Shown: in pieces, positions 24,401 to 36,479 of the stretch | Layout of the letters: each line of letters starts with the position of its first letter | How positions within the stretch are numbered: the stretch's first letter is position 1 | Source of the DNA: Diaporthe sp. PMI_573 | Lineage: Eukaryota; Ascomycota; Sordariomycetes; Diaporthales; Diaporthaceae | DNA length: 64,000 nt | Assembly (NCBI GenBank): GCA_021399435.1 | Contig: JAJTUP010000046.1 | Coordinates: 372,001-436,000 of the forward strand | Reading direction: 5' to 3' | The notes under the pieces: model-generated | What the model was told of the DNA's origin: nothing | Seen by the model: only the letters and a program-made list of their open reading frames with translations | Database searches by the model: none | Translations under genes and position numbers: made by a program

Positions 24401-26580
24401 AATAGTAAAATATACTATTATTTTATAAAAAGTCTATATGATATTTATTATTTAATTCTTTTAATTTATATACGAAATGTTTTTAATTTAAATTTAAAAT
24501 AAGAATAAATAAAATATTAACTTATTAATATATTTATCTATTAACTTATTAATCTTTATTTTATTATATATTTTTTTTATTATAACTATATAATTATAGT
24601 AATGTAGTAGTACTACTATATTATTATATTTATACTGTATAAATGTAGTAATGTAGTATAAAGGTTTTGTAGTTTTATAGTTTATAGTTTTATATATTTA
24701 CAGTTTTGTAGTTTTGTAATATTGTAGTAATGTAGTTTTATAGTATTGTAGTTTGTAGTTATAGTGTAGTTTTAGAACTCTGACTATCCTAATATCATAA
24801 TTTATACTAAAAGGACAATATTCTTAATAAAAGTTTTAGGAAATTATACTAGACAATAGTACTACTAAGATATCTATAGCAGATTACAATTAATTCCTTA
24901 CACTAAAGTACAAAAACCCAACTATTATCTTAAATACTTTACAAACAAGCAAAGCTACAATTTAATTTAGCAAAGGTACAGAGACTACCTTAATTAAAGC
25001 CATATATATTAAGACGCCGCTAAAAATAATTACATTTTATATTATAAAAACTAATATACTATTTTTATTCTATTTAGCAAATATAGACAAACTTGGTGTA
25101 TTTCTTAATAATATTTTTAACCTACTTATTTAGAAAAAACCTGACGATAATAATATAACTATCCCCGTTATACACAAATAAAGACATATATAGTTCTTTC
25201 TATCTAAACAAGAGGCAAGTATATATTACAAAAGCCAAGCTACAATAACTTTATCAATTATTTAAATATTTAATTATTAAACAATTTAAACAACAACTGT
25301 TAAAAAATACCAGATATAAAGACGTTAAAAATAGTACTCTCAAGGCAATCAACAAGATCTATTATTATTACTAGCTTTACAATCTGGCACCAAGACAATT
25401 TAAGTTCTTATTAAAAAATAATTATAACTTTAACTATAAACTTATTGTAAATATTCTATACCTTAAAAACAAGCCAGTACTTTACATAATAAATACTACT
25501 ACCTCTTTTAAAGCAACATAATTTCTAAAATCTTTATCTATAAAAAATATATAGAAGGCTCTATAGATAATGTGGATAGACATATATCTTAAACTACTAA
25601 ACTAGCTGGTTTATAATATAGGAACTAACTTTATATTAGTAGAGTTCTAATTAGAGGTAAAACTTATAAGGATTACGTATAAACAAGTCCTTATAGAAGC
25701 ATATTATACTATAGGCAAGGTTAAATAGTATTATAAACTGTTTTAGTAAATATTTAAGATATTAATAGATAATTTTATTAGTATATATAGAGATAAAGCT
25801 ATACTATAGATAGTAGTTAAGACTATTAATAATACTACTAGGCCTAACAGCCTAGTCACCAACACTACTTATCTTTAGTGTATATCTATATATTAATATA
25901 GACTTGCCTTCTACATTAACAACACTTTAAAAGGCTGAAGCTATCTAGAAAGTAATAAAGGTATTGTAAAAGCTTTCTGCTAAGAGGCAAGTCAATAGCG
26001 TGCTATATATATAAAATAGTCTAGTTATAGTAGAAATCCTTGCTATGCTACTTTAAAGTAACGCTTAGGTATGGTATAAGAAGGAAAAATAGCAGAGACT
26101 ATATAAAGTTTTTTTTATTAATAGTTATAAGGTTATATTAAACCTTTCTAATAGGCTAGTTAAATTCTAATCTATAGTTATATAGCCATATTACTAAGAA
26201 GAGGATAATATCTCTTAATATAGAACTAGTAATATAATTAATATACAAGCTAGTAATAAAGGTAAAGGCAATAAAGCTAAAATTAAACTTATTAAGGTTA
26301 ACAAAACTAAAATACTAAGACATTAATAAGGGTGTTTTTTAGAATTAAAGAATAAGCCTAATGTATATATGGTGGAAGCTTTTATAATATAAAAAGAAAA
26401 AGATAACTTTAAAATATTTTTAAAACTTTACTAAGATAGAGTAATTTATAGCCTAGGCAAGCTGTTTAAAGAGTCTAATAACACAAAAGTTACAAATCTT
26501 ATCAAATATAGAGTATTTTCTTTTAAGCTCTTTAATCCTAATAAGTATAAAAGATAACTATTTAAATCTTATATAATACA
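21480..26580 (+). pseudogene. Copia copy 2 gag and integrase region (RIP-degraded)
   Basis: Plus strand, read through stops: gag-like sequence from about 21,550; a stop-free piece at 23,547-23,756 homologous to 8,341-8,640; then integrase at about 25,300-25,800 ('QFKFLLKNNYNFNYK', 'NIGTNFILVEF'). This parallels the integrase of the younger copia element at 29,480-29,900 ('RFKFLIKDKSYFNYK', 'DLGTNFALEEF'). The frame continues after the nested element at 34,282. Many TAG/TAA codons; inactive. Confidence 0.8.
24007..24782. mobile_element. hAT-type MITE with subterminal repeats
   Basis: A 776-bp insertion absent from copy 1 at the homologous site. Ends are CAGAGTT and AACTCTG (perfect 7-bp inverted termini). 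It is flanked by the 8-bp duplication ACTATCCC (23,999-24,006) / ACTATCCT (24,783-24,790), the length typical of hAT. Inside are two direct modules of about 90 bp (about 24,030-24,125 and 24,602-24,700) rich in TGTAGTAATGTAGT and GTTTTGTAGTTT, resembling the subterminal transposase-binding repeats of hAT elements. It has no coding capacity. Confidence 0.88.
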
Positions 26581-26788
26581 TGTTGGAATAGCACTAAGGC
26601 TGATCACACATAGCCATATTAGCTAGGGAGGATAACTAAGCAGGTAAGGGAGTACATGTAGACCTCTTAGGTCTACATACAAACTTCCCCGCTTGTTTCA
26701 TAGTTTAGATAGACATCAACAAATTCAGAACCAATTACACAGACACGTACATACATACATTATACTATATAGCAAAGGCCATTCAACA
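26581..26788 (+). repeat. 5' LTR of nested copia
   Basis: 208 bp, TGTTGGAATAG..TTCAACA, very similar to 34069-34276. Differences between the two LTRs are few and mainly transitions. Confidence 0.93.
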
Positions 26789-27299
26789 CTAATCAGTGAT
26801 TACTTAGTACGATCATAGATTAGCAAGAGTGAAGAGACAAGTACTAGTACAACTCCATAGTTGCAGCTATAGAACACCAGACAGGACATAGAGGTAACTA
26901 GAATCATATGCTCGTACTAAGAGCCCAGAGGCTATCTCGACCTCCCCGCTAGTTAAGAAGGGAGAGAACACCCCTAGAAGACAAAATCTTCTCGACATCA
27001 TACAAATCAAGACTACTATACTAAACACCAGACAGAACATATCTATAGCCAAGACCTTGTACAACTAGAAAGAAGCCATGTACACTACTATATAATAAAG
27101 AAGACATTACGTAAACAAGCTAACAGAACACCACACAAGATATCATCCTCCAATACACCAGAACCATCAGCTTCGGCCACAATAGCAAGCTCAAGTAGCT
27201 AAAACCAAGTAATATATAAAGAGATAAGCAAGGAAAGCACAATACCACTAAAAGTATAGCAAAGTACGACAAATCCAAGGTACTAGAACCTAGATATCA

Positions 27300-28860
27300 A
27301 CCTAGATACCCTACCAAACAATACCTAGATTAACACATACTTTATACGGGTCATGATAGATATTATTTATCTAGACCTAAGCAAGGCTAATATACTAGGG
27401 TCTCTAGTTAATAACTTTAAAGGGTAGACTTCTTACTAATTTAACAAAGTAGATTATATATTTAAGAAAGTACTCCTAAATCTCCTTAAGATAAGAGGAA
27501 TCCTAACATCAAAGAGTCCCTATACTAGTCAGATTCTACGACTTATCAAAGCTAAGAAGGTAGTAGAAAACTACCTACTACAAGCACCAGAACCAGCCCA
27601 TATACAATAGATAATCAAACCACTACCCTGAATATAGTCGTACAAGACATCACAAAATCTTCAAGCACCTATTGTTGAAGCACAAGCTGCGTAATAAATA
27701 CCCCCGGGAACAAGATACATATAAGAGGTGGGCAATTTTCCACAACAACATGGTACGGTACTCACAGTACATTCAGTCTATATAGATAATATACCATACG
27801 ACCTACCTCTAACTCAAATTATCTACAACGGGCTAATAGACCCTTAATAAGTATCTACCTTCTAGAAGGGGTGAAGAAAAGACAGGAATTATACTAGTAA
27901 GCCCTACAACCTACTATACAACAAGGTACAGATCTTTATTAGTTATTATAGATAACTATAAATTACTAAAGATTAATACCATGTAGTTTTTCTAGACATC
28001 CTCTCTAGTTATATAGAAGACTTCTATATATATTACATTAGACTAGACAAGAGGTAGGACGAAGTATATAACCTCATGGACACATACTTTAACACAATAA
28101 TAAACCATAGCCAGTACTAGGTAGACTGGACAACCTTGTCATTCGTGCGAGTAAGGAAAGAAAACCTAGACAAGACCTTACTAGAGGTCTTGGAAACCCT
28201 CTTAGATAAACTACAGCTCGTATAAAGAGCTCTAGGAGAGGGATATTAGGGTAAAATAGTACTCTGTACGACAGTAGTCAGAGCATACTACATAGTACTA
28301 GAATTGGAACCAGCCATGATTAATCAGAGGCCTATGTACAAGGCCCTCTTCGTAGATCTTCGTACAGCCCTGTAGATAGCTATGGAGAGAAACTTAGTTT
28401 AACAATTCATGGTGTATAAAGAAGCTGGAATTAATTTTATAGATAGGAGGTATAGCTTAAACTTCAAGGACTGCTAGAGGACTTTATATAATTACTAATC
28501 TTTATTATAAACCCCCTTTTAGCTAAATAACCACTATTCCTTAGTATGAATTTCCTTTAGACCAAGATAAAAACAACCCTTTAAACCATACCATATAATA
28601 GCCAAGGTAATGAAATGCTTTATATACAAGAAGGAAGGGTGCTAGTCTACAAACTATATAGATAAGGAAAGGATAGATGTATGAAGATAATATCTCTAGG
28701 TATGTAAAGACTTTAAGTAAGAACCTATCCTAGAAGAGGAGAAGTTTGCTACCTACTTACTTGAGTACGAAGGGGAGGATCTACTATATGAAGTAGAAGG
28801 TTTACTATTCGATCTGTGGGATATAGACGACGAGGCTATCCCCTAATAGAATCTAGTAGA
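27300..28860 (+). pseudogene. Gag of nested copia (RIP-degraded)
   Basis: Read through stops, the region gives a gag-like polypeptide. At 28,616-28,656 it ends in a recognisable zinc knuckle reading C-F-I-Y-K-K-E-G-C, stop, S-T-N-Y, where the family expects CCHC. The second Cys and the final His positions are now Tyr and a Trp codon is now TAG, all single G-to-A or C-to-T changes. Gag would form the virus-like particle; this copy cannot. Confidence 0.75.
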
Positions 28861-31800
28861 TTTTATATTTAACTACTATATGACTGGGGAAGACATCTAT
28901 ACAGCCCTAAAAGTAACTAAAGTAAGTCAATTTATACTATATGACCTATATAGTATGAAGTATCAGGGAGAGCTCTAGGATACAGGGGCTGTTAAGTTCT
29001 CTATAGTAGGGATGCTACAAGTATTAGCCTATGTTTGTAAGAACCTAGGTATGAAGATTAGATGGGGTGTAGATATAGCTAAAGTTAAATTTAATAATAG
29101 TGACGCTATTTTAGTAGTTAGTATAATCAAGGTTGTAAACTAACTGGGAAGTGTTACATACTATATCCTAGATACATTAACCCCCTTTCTATTTTCCCTA
29201 TATAACATAGATAGGCTGAAAGTATACTTTAACAACCTGTTAGATGTTATCGTACAAGGGGATACGGTAATTCTAGTAGTTAGGAAATAGGGATATGTAT
29301 TCTTTAACACAAGCTATACGGAGGCTGGAGTATTCCTCACAGAGCCACAGCTTAGGAGACTCTACAGATGCTTTAAACACCCTCGTACAGACAGACTATA
29401 CAAGCTGTTGAAGAATGTAGGGCATGATGATGTTGAAGAGGTAATTCTAGAAAAGATTCAAAAGTTCTGCTACTTTTACTAACTACACGATCTATCACTA
29501 AGGAGATTCAAGTTCTTAATTAAAGATAAAAGCTACTTTAACTACAAAGTAGTTATTGACGTTATATACCTAGGTAAAAGGAATATACTTTATGTAATCA
29601 ACTTAGATACAAGCTTCCAAGCAGCTACATTTCTTAGCTCTTTTTCTATACAAGATACCTGGAATATACTCTGTAAGTGCTAGATCTATACATACATTAG
29701 TCTACTAGACCACATCATACATGATCTAGGAACCAACTTTGCTTTAGAGGAATTCTGGAATAATGTAAAGATCATGGGAATTACATGTAAAGAGATGCTT
29801 GTAGAAGTATACTAGGCTTTAGGCAAGGTTAAACACTTATACGGACCCCTGAGAAGAGCTTTTAAGATTTTGAAGGCTGAGATTAGCTACTATATGGATG
29901 ACGAAATACTCCTATAGATGGCTGTGAAGGTACTAAACGATACTGCGGGCCTAAATAGCATCATACTAACGCTCCTAGTTTTTAGAGTATACCCATAGAT
30001 ATCACAGGATTTACCACCCTCACCAGATATTATATGACAAGCATTAGTAGTTCAGAAAGTAATGAAGATGCTATGTATGATCTGAGTAGAAGTTGAAGTC
30101 AACTATACAATCAATACTAGAAATAGACTAGACCTCTAATCTACCTTATCCCTACTAATTTAGAGTAAAGTCCTAATCTAGAGGGAAAACAAGGGGTAGA
30201 AGGGACCGTATAAAGTCAACAATATCAAGGGACATATAATTATAATGGGTATGATAAATAGACTAATTCAAATATAAGTAATATATATTAAACCATATTA
30301 CTATATGGTAGAAACCATTCCCCAAGACGAGTTAGATATACTAGAACCTATTATACAAGAATAACCTCCTACTAGGCAAAGAGGCTGGCCAAGAAAGGCT
30401 ATCATACAAAGCACCTAGCCTAGAAGAAGAGGATACCTACGCAAAGCTACCATATGACCAACCTTCATTACATACATACTACAGCTACTAGGTATTTTTC
30501 TCACCTAGAAGGAGAAGGACTTGTATAATTTAGTAGTTAAACTTCGCCAAGATAACATCATTACTACTCCTAGAAGACCATTTAAAGAGTCTAATATACT
30601 AAAAATAGACGTACTAGCTAGTAAGGATGTCTTCTAATTTATTTAGTATAATATAAGACAACATAGTAGGCTCCGGAATTTCAAGACAAGGATAGTACGA
30701 GAGGTAAAGAATAGGTTAACTAAGCTAATAGAGAAATCTAGGCTTGTTATATAAGGGTATGGAGACTTAGAGAAGGAGGTAATCCTAACCCAAGCTCCTA
30801 CCATCCAAAGGATAAGCCAGAGACTCATCCTTACACTAGGACCAACCCTTATACTATACTTTTACTACCAAGGAGAATTAAGGGACATTATATAGGCCTA
30901 TACCTAATCACACAACCCCCTTACTCGTACTATTCTAGTAGAGCTACTAGTAAAGCTACGTAATTAATATCTACCAGGAACCATACTCCTGATTTAGAAG
31001 CCATTATATAGACTAGCAGAGTTAGGTCTATACTAGTATAAGATATATCATTTATACTATACTAAAGTTTTAGGGATGAAGGTCTTTATATATGATCTAT
31101 ACTTGTTATTTACTATAAATAGACTACATGACTTTGGAATTACTAGGATGTAGATAGATGATACTTTTAGCTTTATAACTACCTAATTCTCTAGGAAAGA
31201 AGAAAAGGAGTTATATAACAAAAAGTTCCGTGTAAAGGATAAGTAAATCCTAGGACTAAAATAGCTAATTAAGTTTAATAGAGGGAAGATTGAGTTTGAT
31301 GGGGACAACATTACCTTCGTATAGAAGGGCCAAGTAGCAAACCTAGTACTAATCAACCTAGAGGTGGAAGATGTACCCTAATAGTATGTTGCCTAGCATG
31401 CGAGGGGTGCCTATATTGTATTAATCTACTAACTAGAAGCTACGTACAACCTATCCTCAGCAGCCCAGAATAAAGACCTAGAGAAGAAAGATATGGAGGT
31501 ACTTAATATATAAATTAAGTAGTAGATGGAAAACCCTAAGAGAGGGATTACATTTGTTCCACTTAACCTAGGGTATACGAAGCTTTATGTTTTCATAGAC
31601 GGATCTTTTACTAACAACATAGACCTTAGCTTACAGCTAGGATTTATTATTATACTAGTAATGGAAACTAGCTATACGAGAGAGGACTTTGAAATCTATA
31701 GAAATATTATTTATTAGAGCTTAACTAAGTATAAAAGAGTAACCTAAAGCATACTAGCGAGTAAGCTATATGGAATAATGACTGGATTTGATAGTAGTAT

Positions 31801-32130
31801 AGTACTTAGTACGATACTTAATTAGATTATAAGCTATCTAGGAATACTAAGAATTCTAGTTATTATCTATATAGATTCAAGATCACTATATAACTATCTA
31901 GTTAGGCTAGGTATGATAGATGAGAAGAGACTAATGATTAACATTATATTACTAAGGGAAGTGTATAAAAAGAAAGAAATTTCTAAAGTATAGTGGATTA
32001 ATAGGAAAGATAACCCAGCTAATGCTTGTATAAAGAAGGTACTAAATGGAGTATTAGAAAAGCTAATCTTAATAAATACTTTAAAGGTTAGGGTAGAGGT
32101 ATATATAGAGTACCTTAGCTAGAAGGAATA
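28860..32130 (+). pseudogene. Pol of nested copia: protease, integrase, RT, RNase H (RIP-degraded)
   Basis: Integrase core at about 29,480-29,900 ('RFKFLIKDKSYFNYK', 'DLGTNFALEEFWNN'). RT-like and connection sequence at about 30,950-31,400. RNase H is partly stop-free at 31,526-31,717 ('LYVFIDGSFTNN', the catalytic Asp in D-G-S) and continues to about 32,100 with 'IDSRSLYNYL' and 'QWINRKDNPA'. This order defines copia. Stops occur every few dozen codons, so it is inactive. Approximate borders. Confidence 0.8.
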
Positions 32131-34068
32131 AGGGTAAAAAGATGGAGATGATTCAGGTATAGAGTTATACTAGGGATTAAACCTAGGTCTCTAGCTAAAA
32201 AGCTAGCATCTTCCTAACTAGACTATATAACTAGTTACTACCCTTACTATCTTTATTAAAAGAAGAGGAAGGTATAATTATAAGGAGGAATAAGGGAAGA
32301 GGTGCTTAACTAGAGGGTATGAGGATAAGAAGAAATTGATAAGAAGAAATTAACTAGAGGGTAGGAGGATAAGAAGAAAAGGCTATAGGATAGCTATATG
32401 AAAAACTTAAGGACTAAAGGGAGATAGGCCCAGGATAGGCCTAGGATACACGATAGAAAGGCCTAGGATAGCTATAGGATAGCTTTAGGACGTATAAAGG
32501 ATATAGCTAGGATAACTTAGGATATGGCTAGGACTACTCAAGGATATACAAGAATAGGTCCAGGACATACCAGGATAGAGCCAGGATACCTTAGGATATA
32601 TAAGGATAGAGCTAAGAAATATCAGGATAGAGCTAGGATACTTTAGATTATATAAAAATAACTAAAGGTAAACCTAGAATAGTATTAAGCTATATAAGGA
32701 TGGTTAAGAATTAGCCTAGGGGAACTAGAAAGGAAAGACCTTAACTATATAATAGAATATTTTATAAAAGAGTAGGTAACTTTTATATAAAGAAAAATAG
32801 TTAGAGGGGAGTTAATTTATAGTAGTATATAAAAAGCTTAACATATAACTTAACCTAGCTTATAAAAATTCACCACCCTTAGTATAATCCTCCCCCTACT
32901 TAATTACCTAAGCATTATACTAGGGATTAATTACTATGTCCTCCATCTTAATACTAGTATTACTATAAGTATTGTCTAAATTATCCTCCTTATTATTGTT
33001 ATCTAAGTTATATGACTTATTATCCTCATTCTCCAAGTTAGATAGCTAATTACTATCATAGTAGCTATAACAATTACTGTATGACTACTAGATATACTTA
33101 GTATAAGCACCACCATAGAATCTATTGATATATATACAGGCCTTAGTATGATAGGTAACCTGATGGTTACCATACTTCTGGGGACAGCAGCTAGCTACAT
33201 TGCCGCGCGACTGGATAATAATCATATAGAAGTAGCTCTCTTAATAAATAAGCTTAGCCTAAGCTAGCTGAATCGTGTTACTGTTAGCTATCTAAATTAA
33301 GATATCGTGTAAAGGGAGATAGCAGGTATTGTACTCCTTATCCTATTTTTTATATATTAGTAAGGGTATGTCGTATAAAGGGGAGAAAGGGTAGTATAAA
33401 CACTAGTGCACATTGCAAGAAGGAACTAGTAGTTAACTACCTGGCTAGTCAAAAGGTTCAGCTAGTATACCCTGTCTAGCTCATTAATAGTCATGACCCT
33501 AAAAGTATTAGCCATTATATAAAAGGTTTAGTAATGATAGGGGGGTAAGTTTTGAAGATGTTTTTAATTACACAACATACAAGGTATATATATGTATGTA
33601 TGTATGTATATATATGTAAGAGAGAAAGAGTATCGTGTGATAGAGAAGAGAAGAAGGGAAGGTTGAAGTAAAAGGCGAAAGGTGTGAGGTTTTTTATACT
33701 AGTACCAGAAGGGTACTATACACAGACTACCTCAACTGGCTAGAAAAAGGGTTACTCATACGAGTAAGTCACAGGCAATAGTTCCTTTCTAGCCTTCTGG
33801 CTAGTATAATGAGAGTTATGAGAAAAGGTGGTTGGAAAGCAGGTTAGAAGGGGTACTGAAAAGAAAGTTAAGAAAGTTAGTATAATAAGTACTTGATCTA
33901 GACCACCAAGTAGGGGTTTACTTACATCATACACCCACCAAAACCATAGCAGCACAACCTGCCTAGGTAGGGTGATTTTCATTTATTATGGGAAAAGGGT
34001 GTATAAGTAATTCAACTTGCTCGACTAGCCTAAAGGGAGTATGCGATTAGAAAACAAAAGACCCCCAG
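32130..34068 (+). other. 3' region of nested copia, no coding signal
   Basis: Purine-rich, repetitive sequence with many short variants of AGGATAGAGCTAGGATA (about 32,390-32,650). It is followed by AT-rich sequence and a (TATG)n-like run (about 33,588-33,615). No domain recognised. The segment before the 3' LTR (..AAAACAAAAGACCCCCAG) may include the polypurine tract. Confidence 0.5.
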
Positions 34069-34276
34069 TGTTAGAATAGTACTAAGGCTGATCACACATA
34101 GCCATATTGGCTAGGGAGGATGACTAAGCAGGCAAGGGAGTGCATGTAGACCTCTTAGGTCTGCATACAAACTTCCCCGCTTGTTTCATAGTTTAGATAG
34201 ACATCAACGAATTTAGAACTAATTACACAGACACGTATGTACGTACATTACACCATATGGCAAAGGCCATTCAACA
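34069..34276 (+). repeat. 3' LTR of nested copia
   Basis: 208 bp, pair of 26581-26788, followed by the target duplication ATACA at 34277-34281. Confidence 0.93.
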
Positions 34277-34281
34277 ATACA

Positions 34282-35008
34282 AGAGATTAAGAAAAAGGGC
34301 AAGAACAAAAAGCTATATAAAAAGTCCCGCCTTATTATCTAAAGATATAACAATAAAAAGAAAAAAAATATTCTTATATAGTTACTAATAGTCTAACAAG
34401 TTAATTAATAGCTTATAGCTTACTTAATACCTACCTTAATAAAGATAAAAATAAAGGCTAAACTTTAAGATATTATTTAAATATACCTATAGTTAAAATT
34501 AATACTATAATAAATAGTTCTTACTATATTTCTAATTAAGCTAAAGGTATAATATCTACCCGAAACCATTATAAGAATTATAAAACCTCTATATAGAATT
34601 ATAGAGGCTAGTGTTTATTAATAAATAATATATTATAAATATTATTATAAAAAGTTAAATATAATTACATCTATATATAATCTATACCTACTTATTACAA
34701 ATAATAAAAATACTATAAAAGAAGGAAGCTTTAATATAACTACTATATAGATAGACAATATATATAGAATTAATATAAAAGAGTTTTTAGTAATAGAGAA
34801 ATATGTTATTATAGAGGCTAAGATCCTCTATAAACTAAAGAAAAAACTTTCTTTTACCTTTAATAGTATAAAATATATAGATACTAGAAAAAACGTCTTT
34901 ATAAAACAAAAAAAAACAAGACATAAAGCTTACACCAATTAATTTTAAACAAGAAGACACTACTTAACGTTACTTAAAACAACAAACATATAGAATATAC
35001 CTTACTTC
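34282..35008 (+). pseudogene. Copia copy 2, RT segment between nested elements
   Basis: Continues copia copy 2 after the nested copia. It matches the reverse complement of about 5,670-6,375 in copy 1, including the block around 34,754-34,890 versus 5,770-5,905. RIP-degraded reverse transcriptase region. It ends at the insertion point of the gypsy element. Confidence 0.82.
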
Positions 35009-35202
35009 TGTAACGGCCGGGCGGAAGCCACGCGGAAGCCCCGGTGTGGCCCCGGCAAAGGCCCTTCTAGAAAGGGACCCGAAGCCCCCACATCTCAGAC
35101 TAGAGGGAGGCAAGAATCAGTCTTGTACTATACCTATACCTAATATACATGCTGGCCTTCCCAGTTCACCGAACCATCGTGCCTAGTACAGAGCCCATTA
35201 TA
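35009..35202 (+). repeat. 5' LTR of gypsy element
   Basis: 194 bp, starts TGTAACGGCC, ends CCCATTATA. GC-rich and little mutated compared with its 3' partner. Confidence 0.92.
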
Positions 35203-35239
35203 ATTCTGATTCTTCTTACCACACTACCCACAATGCCAC

Positions 35240-36360
35240 TAAAGACCGGTAAAAGAAGGAAAAGATCCCAAGAAAGTCACAACAATACCAAGGGTAGCTC
35301 GAAAATACTTTAGCTCGATAATACCCTGGCACAAGAATAGAAACGTAATCAACTACTTTAGCAGAGAATCAATATTCTAGAAGTAGCTCAAACAACCATT
35401 AAAGTTAAGTCAAAAGACCTAAAGCTAGCCAATATTACTTTACTACCTATAGCCTGCACCCTTTAGTAATATAACAGCTAGATAATAGATATAGAAAGGG
35501 CCCATATTTTATAACTACAAACCCTCTATAACGACAAGACAAAAGTAATATATATATTAGACTATATCAAGAAGGAGTGTCGAAATTACTGGAATACTTA
35601 TATAAAATTCTTAAGAAAAGGAGACAAGTCTATATTTAACTATTATAAGTAGGACAAGTTTAAGACTTTTAGCTCTAATTTTAAGAAGGATCCCTAAGAC
35701 ATATTAGGCGTTATTTAAAACTTAATTAATGCTGCTTACTAACAAGAAAACCAAGATCTATAGACCTTTTACCAGTACCTTAAAATATTAGAATTAAAAT
35801 AAGAAATAAGAAATAATAGTTTAAGGGCTGAATTCTTTCTCTCAAGGTTGTTGGGATAGATATTGCTAGAGATTCAAACAAAATATGCCCTAAGTATGCT
35901 GGAAACTAGAGACAAGATAGTTAGAATCGCCTAAACGATTTGGGTTAATACCCTAGAGAGGGTTAGAAAGAGAAAATATAAGAAGGTAGGCCTAAAATAA
36001 GGGGAAATTAGCGGAACCCCTAATAAGAAAAGATAAGGAGGAAACTTCTCAGGAAGTGTTAAAGGAGGAAACTTCTTAGGAAGCGTTATAAATTTGAGGG
36101 AAAGAACTTTAAATAACCCCTAGCCGCGAGACTAAGGCAGAGGCTGAGGATTTCAGGGCAGGGGTTCTTATACCCCGCCAAATTAGAACACTTAGAGAAG
36201 TACCTTTAAAGCAACCCTAAAGCTAAATCCTCTAGACAAAACAGGCAAGATAACTATATGCTATAGGTATAGAAATATCTACTACTATACTCCAAACTGT
36301 CCAGTACTGGCAGAAACTATAGTATTGGTAAATTAAGTATAAGGCCGCGGCAACTATTAG
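35240..36360 (+). pseudogene. Gag of gypsy chromovirus (RIP-degraded)
   Basis: Read-through translation gives a basic, coiled gag ('QNLINAAYQQENQDL' near 35,720) followed by a degenerate CCHC knuckle at about 36,250-36,305 ('CYRYRNIYYYTPNCP', with Cys and His replaced by Tyr). Nonsense codons throughout. Gag normally assembles the particle and binds RNA through the knuckle. Confidence 0.75.
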
Positions 36361-36479
36361 TCTAGGGGCTATCAAGGTTAGAACCAAGGGAGAGGGAGTT
36401 AAAGTACCTCTTAACTACCTATAGGAATAGTATCTAAAGTTAAAGAGAAAGACCAGTAACTATACCCAGAAGTAGAAAA

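Larger units (their letters stand above)
26581..34276 (+). mobile_element. Nested Ty1/copia retrotransposon (second family)
   Basis: A 7.7-kb element with 208-bp LTRs and perfect target duplication ATACA (26,576-26,580 and 34,277-34,281), inserted into copia copy 2. Order is gag with CCHC knuckle, integrase, reverse transcriptase, RNase H, hence Ty1/copia. Protein-level similarity shows it is a relative of the host copia. It is less mutated than its host: long stretches read with only scattered TAG/TAA, consistent with later arrival. Confidence 0.92.
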
